From Marinifilum sp. D737 (GTDB lineage: Bacteria; Bacteroidota; Bacteroidia; Bacteroidales; Marinifilaceae), in NCBI RefSeq assembly GCF_026672275.1, contig NZ_JANQCD010000012.1, positions 1-64,000 on the forward strand: a stretch of DNA of 64,000 bases. The letters are read 5' to 3'. Positions 58,049 through 64,000 of the stretch are shown here, in pieces. Under the pieces are notes generated by a model, which saw only the letters and a list, made by a program, of their open reading frames with translations, did no database searches and was not told where the DNA came from. Both the position numbers and the translations under genes were made by a program. How positions within the stretch are numbered: the stretch's first letter is position 1; every line of letters begins with the position of its first letter.

Positions 58049-58816
58049 ATGAATTTTGCTGATTTAAAGGAATTCCTGGAAGAAAAATATGATCTCTACA
58101 ACAGAGAATCTTTCATCGAATCGGATCCCATATTAATACCAAAACAATTTTCGCGCAAAGAAGATATAGAAATTGCTGGTTTTTTAAGTGCCAGTATTGC
58201 CTGGGGACAAAGACCTACTATCATTCGAAATGCGAAGCGATTGATGGAGTTCATGAATCAACAACCTTATGAGTTTCTGATGAATTCAACCGAGGCAGAT
58301 TTAGATGTTTTTAGGGAGTTTAAGCACAGAACCTTTAATGGTAATGATTGTATTTTCTTTATCAAATCGCTAAAGAACATCTACCAGAAACATGATGGAC
58401 TCGAAAGTGTTTTTACCAAAGGTTTTGAAATGGGAGGTGATGTAAAATCTGCTATTGCCTATTTTCGTGAAGTGTTTTTTGAACCGGAACATCTCACTCG
58501 AACTCAAAAACACATTTCGAATGTACTGAAGAAATCATCTGCAAAACGAATTAATATGTATTTGCGTTGGATGGTTCGTGATGATGAACGCGATGTAGAT
58601 TTTGGTTTGTGGAAAGGAATTGAATCCAAGGATTTATTTTTACCATTGGATGTTCATACCGGAAATGTTGGGAGAAAACTGGGTTTATTAACTCGCAAGC
58701 AAAGCGATTGGCCTGCGGTGGAAGAAATAACAAAAAGTCTTCGCTCCTTTGATCCCAATGATCCTGTAAAATATGATTATGCGCTTTTCGGATTGGGAAT
58801 ATTCGAGAAATTTTGA
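58049..58816 (+). CDS. TIGR02757 family protein
   Basis: 255 aa, all cytoplasmic. Family blocks are visible: LKEFLEEKYDLYNRESFIESDP, then IAGFLSASIAWGQRPTIIRNA, a central KRINMYLRWMVRDDE, and LPLDVHTGNVGRKLGL towards the end. The last part resembles the helix-hairpin-helix DNA glycosylase superfamily, so a DNA-related role is possible; I regard function as unknown. Third gene of the antiporter-LolD unit. Confidence 0.85.
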   Translation: MNFADLKEFLEEKYDLYNRESFIESDPILIPKQFSRKEDIEIAGFLSASIAWGQRPTIIRNAKRLMEFMNQQPYEFLMNSTEADLDVFREFKHRTFNGNDCIFFIKSLKNIYQKHDGLESVFTKGFEMGGDVKSAIAYFREVFFEPEHLTRTQKHISNVLKKSSAKRINMYLRWMVRDDERDVDFGLWKGIESKDLFLPLDVHTGNVGRKLGLLTRKQSDWPAVEEITKSLRSFDPNDPVKYDYALFGLGIFEKF

Positions 58817-58867
58817 TTCTTACATTGCCTATTCACTCATTTGATCATTACTCAATTAGAAAGAAAC

Positions 58868-59587
58868 ATGCCTAACAATTATTTCAAATTCAAGCAATTT
58901 ACAATACATCAAGATGGATCTGCCATGAAGGTGGGTACTGATGGTGTGCTATTGGGGGCATGGACCGATGCGGAAAAATCAGAACGAATACTTGATGTTG
59001 GAACAGGAACCGGCTTGATTGCTATCATGTTGGCGCAAAGAACCAATTCAGAGGTTAGAATCGATGCTGTTGAAATTGATGACTCGGCTTATCAACAAGC
59101 TATGGAAAATATCAATGCTTGTCCTTGGACCAATAGAATTTGTGGTATTCACGAATCCTTCCAGGAATTTTGTGCTCGTAGCGAAGAAAAGTATGATGCC
59201 ATTGTTAGCAATCCACCCTATTTTATGAATGGTTTGGATGCAAAAGAGGAATCGAGAACCAAGGCCAGAAATGCGGATCACTTGCCATTTGAAGAATTGC
59301 TGGAGGGTGCCAAAAAACTTTTGAATCCTGAAGGAACTTTTTCGGTGGTTTTGCCTATTGAAGAAGGAAACTACTTCATAAGGCTAGCGAAACTGACAGG
59401 ATTTTCATTGAAAAGAAAGTGTTGTGTGTTGCCCAATCCTGGCAAGCCAGCAAAAAGGTATTTGCTAGAATTTTCTTTGAGCGAATGCAACTCCCTGGAG
59501 GAAGAACTTGTTGTTGAAAATGGACAAAGACATGTATATTCTCCACAATATATTGAACTGACTAAAGACTTTTATTTGAAGTTTTAA
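58868..59587 (+). CDS. trmN6: tRNA1(Val) adenine-37 N6-methyltransferase (TrmN6/YfiC type)
   Basis: 239 aa from ATG 58868; the frame extends upstream but MPNNYFKFKQFTIHQD is the family start. SAM site LDVGTGTGLIAIMLA, acidic VEIDDSAY, and the catalytic NPPYF motif at ~118. It methylates N6 of A37 in tRNA1(Val). Other N6-adenine methyltransferases share NPPY; the opening block with KVGTDGVLLGAW argues for this one. Fourth in the same-strand series. Confidence 0.88.
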   Translation: MPNNYFKFKQFTIHQDGSAMKVGTDGVLLGAWTDAEKSERILDVGTGTGLIAIMLAQRTNSEVRIDAVEIDDSAYQQAMENINACPWTNRICGIHESFQEFCARSEEKYDAIVSNPPYFMNGLDAKEESRTKARNADHLPFEELLEGAKKLLNPEGTFSVVLPIEEGNYFIRLAKLTGFSLKRKCCVLPNPGKPAKRYLLEFSLSECNSLEEELVVENGQRHVYSPQYIELTKDFYLKF

Positions 59588-59687
59588 GTCCGGTCAGCAT
59601 ATAAAAAAACAATTTTTATGAGGCATTGTAAAGACGGCTCTAATGCTGTCTTTAACAACTATTGCTTTCTTGAATTCTTTTTTAAAC

Positions 59688-60431
59688 TTATTCGTTAGCA
59701 AGAGTAAAATTTACCCACCATTCTTCCAATTCGTATTTGTTTTGGTAAGCTCCTACTTTTAATTCATCCAGATTTTTTTGAATTACCTCCTTGCTACTCA
59801 TCGCTGAATAGTATTGTTTATTGGCAACGTTTATGCTGTTTATGCCAATGCTAATTTCTTTGGCTTCTGCATTATCAGGATATAACACTTTCGTTGGAAT
59901 CTGCACATGATAACTAAACAGGATCTGATCGACAGTTTTTAGTTGAACTTTAACTTTCTCTTCTTTTACAGTAGTGGAGGTTAAAACACTCTCATTGATT
60001 CTTGTGTCAATCAATTCGTAAGTCTGAAATCGATCAATTAATTCTTCCTGAAACTCCACTCTACTGAATCTTTCCAAGTAGGATTTAAATTGATTGTCGG
60101 TATAAGGTATTTCTGCAGGCATTGGATAATTAATGGCAAAAACCCTTTTCGATTTTCCGACTGGATCGATCCATAGGCTTAATCCTAGATTGTATATTTT
60201 TTTGAGTGTTCCCGGGGAATTGGTTTCAAGAAAAATATCGATAAACTCGTTGTTGTTAAAAACTTTTACTGAAATTTGATCTGCAGGCTGATAATACAAT
60301 GCCTCCTTCTCGGAGAATTTGTTGGTTTGAGTACTCGTCTTCGCATTCCAATATGCAGTGAATGGTTTCGATCCTGCACAGGCTTGTAGTATTATTGCTA
60401 TAAAAATCAGTAATGTATTTTTCTTGATCAT
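59688..60431 (-). CDS. Lipoprotein of unknown function
   Basis: 247 aa, lipobox LQAC (Cys18). The mature part is mixed alpha/beta with no motif I know; recurrent features are KVFNNNEFIDIFLET near 58, LSLWIDPVGKSKRVFAINYP at ~85 and a C-terminal WWVNFTLANE. Monocistronic between a methyltransferase (convergent) and the saccharopine dehydrogenase gene. Not recognised. Confidence 0.6.
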   Translation of the reverse strand: MIKKNTLLIFIAIILQACAGSKPFTAYWNAKTSTQTNKFSEKEALYYQPADQISVKVFNNNEFIDIFLETNSPGTLKKIYNLGLSLWIDPVGKSKRVFAINYPMPAEIPYTDNQFKSYLERFSRVEFQEELIDRFQTYELIDTRINESVLTSTTVKEEKVKVQLKTVDQILFSYHVQIPTKVLYPDNAEAKEISIGINSINVANKQYYSAMSSKEVIQKNLDELKVGAYQNKYELEEWWVNFTLANE

Positions 60432-60502
60432 ATCAGATGATTAAACTTGAATGCTAACAAAACTAAGTTTTAGTATCGAGATTATCATCATTCTTAGAAA
60501 TA

Positions 60503-60533
60503 AAAAAACAGCTACCCATTTGGTAACTGTTTA
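60503..60533 (-). terminator. Terminator of the saccharopine dehydrogenase-like gene
   Basis: AACAGTTACC and GGTAGCTGTT (minus strand) pair with one mismatch and run into seven T, about 20 bases after the stop. Confidence 0.75.
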
Positions 60534-60551
60534 CTGATCATTGTTCACTGA

Positions 60552-61886
60552 TCACTGGATAATACTTTCTTCTTCTATAAATTGAACTCCTAATTCTTTC
60601 AATTCTTTTAAAATGGGTTCGTAAAGTTCCGGCAAGGTTGGAATGTGAACTCCGATCAAGTTAATTTTTCCAGTTGCCAATAGCTTGGTTGCAATGGCCA
60701 GGGGAGTTCCAACGGTATAAGACATTGCTGTATGTTCACGATCTTTACCCTCATAAGTCATCGAGGAGATGATCCTTTTCTTCATGCCAGTGTTTTCATA
60801 TTCAAATTGGTGTTGCATGACCAATAAATCACGATCTTTATCACCTAAAACCCATTTTTTTTCCAGAATTTTTTGAAGGAAAAAAGCAGGAGTAGCTTCT
60901 TTAATTTCCATTACCTCGTTTGAGAATAATCCCAGCCAGTTTAATTTCTCCATGATTTGTGAATTGGAATCGATATCAACGAAATTTGCCAGGCTTTCTT
61001 TTGTAGATGATCCATTTTCGGGTAGGAAACTTTTTATAAAATCCATATTCGATAACTTGTGCGAATCTTTCATTACATACGAATCATCGGTGCAACCCAA
61101 ACGAACCAGAATGTTCCAGGCTTCTGCATATCCCGGACGTCTCATGGTTCCACGCATAATGGTTGGAATATTTTCTATATCGTACAACTCACAATATTGC
61201 AATGAATCTCGGTTTGGATAAACTTCGAACTCACCATATCCGTTAACATTGGTCTTGGTTAACTTATGGAAAAGATTGTTGTACGGAACGTATTTGTAAT
61301 GTCCGTTTTCTTTAAATTGTGCCGTTCCCTGTCCGGCAACTACAACATTTCTGGGATTCCAGGAAAACTTGTAATGCCAGGGATTGTCATCACAAGCAGG
61401 AGCAACCAATCCTCCACAGAACGATTTAAAAGATAATAGCTTTCCACCTTCAGCTTTTATGCGATCAATAACCTGCATTGCCGACATATGATCGATTCCA
61501 GGATCAACACCGAGTTCATTTAAAAAACACAAGCCAAGTTCTTTTGCTTCTTCATGTAAGTCCATCATCTCCTGACTTACATAGGATGGAGTAAGCATGT
61601 GTTTTTTATGCTGTAAACATTCTCGAGCAACAATAATATGCATAGACGCAGGAACCATACTGATAACAATATCTGCTTCAGAAATTTCAGAAGCTCTTTG
61701 TTCCAAATCTTTTAGATTAAATCGGAATGCTGATCCATTAGGATGATTTCCAACTTTTTGCTGGGCAAGTTCGAGAGACATATCACCAACATTTATTTTC
61801 CAATTGTATTTATCTGAGTGTTTTAACAAATACTGAATTAGATCTGTTGATGAAAGACCGGCTCCAATAATAAGAATATTAGTCAT
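60552..61886 (-). CDS. Saccharopine dehydrogenase-like protein
   Basis: 444 aa from ATG 61886 (in-frame TTG at 61901 is less likely because MTNILIIGAG is the direct start of the fold). N-terminal Rossmann loop ILIIGAGLSSTDLI, then EADIVISMVPASMH, the NELGVDPGIDHMSA segment and a C-terminal domain with MRRPGYAEAWNIL. Lys9/Lys1-type enzymes form or split saccharopine or carboxy-norspermidine-like compounds; which substrate applies here is open. Single gene. Confidence 0.85.
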   Translation of the reverse strand: MTNILIIGAGLSSTDLIQYLLKHSDKYNWKINVGDMSLELAQQKVGNHPNGSAFRFNLKDLEQRASEISEADIVISMVPASMHIIVARECLQHKKHMLTPSYVSQEMMDLHEEAKELGLCFLNELGVDPGIDHMSAMQVIDRIKAEGGKLLSFKSFCGGLVAPACDDNPWHYKFSWNPRNVVVAGQGTAQFKENGHYKYVPYNNLFHKLTKTNVNGYGEFEVYPNRDSLQYCELYDIENIPTIMRGTMRRPGYAEAWNILVRLGCTDDSYVMKDSHKLSNMDFIKSFLPENGSSTKESLANFVDIDSNSQIMEKLNWLGLFSNEVMEIKEATPAFFLQKILEKKWVLGDKDRDLLVMQHQFEYENTGMKKRIISSMTYEGKDREHTAMSYTVGTPLAIATKLLATGKINLIGVHIPTLPELYEPILKELKELGVQFIEEESIIQ

Positions 61887-62017
61887 GATTATAAGTGTCA
61901 AATTTTAGATGCGATCAGTTTAAATTTACAACATTGTATATTGAAATCCCATGAGATTTTAGCTTTTTTTCTTTTGTTGAATCATAAATTCTCTCAATTA
62001 CTTTCTTATGGAATGAG

Positions 62018-62025
62018 TATATTTG
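62018..62025 (+). promoter_or_regulatory. -7 element (TATATTTG) of mutS
   Basis: Exact octamer 45 bases before the TTG at 62071, which makes the TTG at 62023 impossible as a start and favours 62071. Confidence 0.5.
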
Positions 62026-62070
62026 TTCGAGATAAAGAATAGATTACCAAACACACAAAATAGAATTCCC

Positions 62071-64000
62071 TTGGCAAAACAGAAGAAAGCTGTCGAAACA
62101 CCATTAATGAAACAATATTATCAGATGAAAGAAAAGCACCCTGATGCAATATTGTTATTTAGAGTGGGCGATTTTTACGAGACATTTGAGAATGATGCGA
62201 TTCGCGCATCGGAGATTTTAGGGATTACTTTAACCAAGCGTGCCAATGGTTCGGCCTCATATGTTGAACTTGCCGGATTTCCACATCATGCGATAGATAC
62301 TTATTTGCCAAAATTGGTTCGAGCAGGAATGCGCGTTGCCATTTGTGAGCAATTGGAAGATCCTAAAAAGACCAAAAAACTTGTAAAAAGAGGAATTATC
62401 GAGTTGGTAACTCCTGGTGTTTCCTATAATGATAATGTACTTGAGCATAGAGAAAATAATTTTTTGGCCTGTGTGCATTTGGAGAAGAAAACTGCTGGGA
62501 TTGCTTTTTTAGATGCATCGACAGGTGAGTTTTTAACTGCTGAAGGAAATTTTGAATACATCGATAAATTGCTTGGGAATTTTCAACCCAAGGAAGTACT
62601 ATATCAAAAAGGCAAAGAGAAAGTCTTTCATGAATTGTTTGGTGGTAAATTCTATACTTTCACAATGGATGATTGGGTGTTTACCGAAAGTGCAGCTAAT
62701 GATCGATTGTTAAGACACTTTGAAACCACATCGCTAAAAGGTTTTGGAGTGCAAAACTTAAGAAGTGGAATCATTGCTTCGGGTGCGGTTTTACATTATC
62801 TGGATATTACCAAACACAGCCAGGCCGGACATGTGACTCAGCTTTCCAGAATTGAGGAAGACAGATATGTGTGGTTGGATAAATTCACGGTTCGAAACCT
62901 TGAACTATTTGGGGCTTTAAATGATGGAGCGCATACACTTTCTCAGATCATGGACAAAACTTTGAGTCCAATGGGTTCTCGTTTGCTGAAACGTTGGATT
63001 GCTTTGCCATTAAAAGATACAGCTCGTATCAATACCCGATTGGATGTAGTGAAATATTTCTACGAAAAGGACAATGAAGCCTTTAGTGTTGAGGATGAAA
63101 TCAGGCAAATTGGAGATTTGGAAAGAATTATTTCCAAAGTGGCTGTGGCAAGAGTGAGTCCTCGCGAAGTGGTTCAGTTAAAAAATGCTCTGTTAGCCAT
63201 TGAACCAATCAAGAGTTTCTGTTTGAACTCCGGAAATGCTGGCCTGCTAAAAATTGGAGAGCAGTTGAACCCATGCATTAGTGTTCGTGAGAAAATTGAG
63301 AAGGAGATAAAGGCTGATCCTCCAAATATGGTGAGCAAAGGTGGCGTAATAGCCGATGGTGTTTCTGAAGAGTTGGATGAGCTAAGAAAAATTGCATTCT
63401 CAGGTAAAGATTACCTGGTGCAAATGCAGGTTCGCGAGAGTGAGAGAACAGGAATTCCTTCCTTAAAAATAGGTTTCAATAATGTGTTTGGATACTATAT
63501 TGAGGTAAGAAATACGCATAAGGATAAAGTTCCTGAAGAATGGATAAGAAAACAGACTTTGGTGAGTGCTGAGCGTTATATTACTCAGGAATTAAAAGAG
63601 TATGAAGAGAAAATTCTTGGTGCTGAAGAGAAAATATTAGCTCTGGAAACCAGACTTTATAACGAATTGGTTTTAAGTATAGCCGATTACATTTCTTCCA
63701 TTCAGTTAAATGCGGCAATGATTGGTCGCTTGGATTGTTTATTGTCCTTTGCGCGATTGGCAAGAGACAATCATTATTCTTGTCCGGAAATTAATGATTC
63801 ATCGGTAATAGATATTAAACAAGGAAGACATCCGGTAATCGAAAAGCAATTGCCAATTGATGAGCAGTACATTGCCAATGATGTTTATCTTGACAATGAA
63901 AGCCAGCAGGTAATTATTATTACAGGTCCGAATATGGCTGGGAAATCTGCCTTGTTAAGGCAAACTGCATTAATTGTTCTGATGGCACAAATTGGTAGTT
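62071..64000 (+). CDS. mutS: DNA mismatch repair protein MutS, 5' part
   Basis: The reading frame runs from about 62017 to the window edge (64000) with no stop, so the gene is cut; ~643 codons are inside. Start chosen at TTG 62071, giving [16 protein letters not shown], the usual N-terminus in relatives; first ATG is at 62107. The mismatch-binding [11 protein letters not shown] with Phe-X-Glu is present, then the connector and lever domains, and Walker [13 protein letters not shown] near 63928. It recognises mispairs and recruits MutL. Confidence 0.97.
   Translation, partial: MAKQKKAVETPLMKQYYQMKEKHPDAILLFRVGDFYETFENDAIRASEILGITLTKRANGSASYVELAGFPHHAIDTYLPKLVRAGMRVAICEQLEDPKKTKKLVKRGIIELVTPGVSYNDNVLEHRENNFLACVHLEKKTAGIAFLDASTGEFLTAEGNFEYIDKLLGNFQPKEVLYQKGKEKVFHELFGGKFYTFTMDDWVFTESAANDRLLRHFETTSLKGFGVQNLRSGIIASGAVLHYLDITKHSQAGHVTQLSRIEEDRYVWLDKFTVRNLELFGALNDGAHTLSQIMDKTLSPMGSRLLKRWIALPLKDTARINTRLDVVKYFYEKDNEAFSVEDEIRQIGDLERIISKVAVARVSPREVVQLKNALLAIEPIKSFCLNSGNAGLLKIGEQLNPCISVREKIEKEIKADPPNMVSKGGVIADGVSEELDELRKIAFSGKDYLVQMQVRESERTGIPSLKIGFNNVFGYYIEVRNTHKDKVPEEWIRKQTLVSAERYITQELKEYEEKILGAEEKILALETRLYNELVLSIADYISSIQLNAAMIGRLDCLLSFARLARDNHYSCPEINDSSVIDIKQGRHPVIEKQLPIDEQYIANDVYLDNESQQVIIITGPNMAGKSALLRQTALIVLMAQIGS

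Overview
The window looks like chromosomal sequence from a free-living, AT-rich member of the Bacteroidota. Supporting signs are the -7 promoter octamer TATATTTG upstream of many genes, the general lack of Shine-Dalgarno sequences, a fused SecDF, a Porin_10-type outer-membrane protein, and DUF4783, DUF2059 and TIGR02757 proteins. A Marinilabiliales/Marinifilaceae-like source is my guess from gene content, not something the sequence proves. Almost everything is core metabolism and housekeeping. I see no prophage, integrase, transposase, CRISPR array, toxin-antitoxin pair or tRNA gene.

Layout. 1-95: 3' end of a 5S rRNA gene (end of an rRNA operon) and its terminator. 0.26-4.4 kb: putative porin, a MltF-like lytic transglycosylase and a CoA-type NUDIX hydrolase. 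4.5-7.9 kb: gatD-gatE, an archaeal-type Glu-tRNA(Gln) amidotransferase pair. 7.9-10.2 kb: an apparent operon of CPBP membrane protease, class D beta-lactamase and DUF2059 protein. 10.5-12 kb: gdhA. 12.2-16 kb: a repeat-containing gap, then a large receiver plus PEP/pyruvate-binding-domain protein. 16-19.6 kb: LolC/E-like permease, NamZ-like lipoprotein, thioredoxin-fold protein. 19.7-23.6 kb: riboflavin operon ribD-ribE-ribBA-ribH behind an FMN riboswitch and attenuator. 23.9-27.5 kb: era, der and a TPR protein. 27.7-33.6 kb: hemerythrin protein plus LuxR-type pseudo-receiver regulator, convergent with an MBL-fold enzyme and a giant NtrY-like histidine kinase. 33.6-38.6 kb: rlmH, DUF4783 protein behind Fur-box-like palindromes, ung, amt and glnA. 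39-43.2 kb: histidine-rich secreted protein with a 19-bp palindrome upstream, NDH-2, small membrane protein, RidA, lipoprotein. 43.3-52.3 kb: valS, aminotransferase, RluB-like pseudouridine synthase, glmM, mdh, retropepsin-like protein. 52.4-59.6 kb: secDF, a repeat region, tatA, Na/Ca antiporter, LolD-like ATPase, TIGR02757 protein, tRNA methyltransferase. 59.7-64 kb: lipoprotein, saccharopine dehydrogenase-like protein and the start of mutS, cut by the window edge.

How genes work together. Nitrogen assimilation is represented by gdhA, amt and glnA (the last two convergent and sharing a terminator). The four rib genes form one FMN-controlled unit. Envelope work is spread over SecDF, TatA, LolD/LolC-E-like parts, MltF, NamZ and porin. 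Nothing here is clearly a wholly new system. The most interesting leads are the archaeal-type GatDE pair, the receiver/PEP-binding fusion, the beta-lactamase embedded in a membrane-protease operon, the His-rich protein with its putative operator, the hemerythrin/pseudo-receiver pair and several inverted repeats in regulatory positions.
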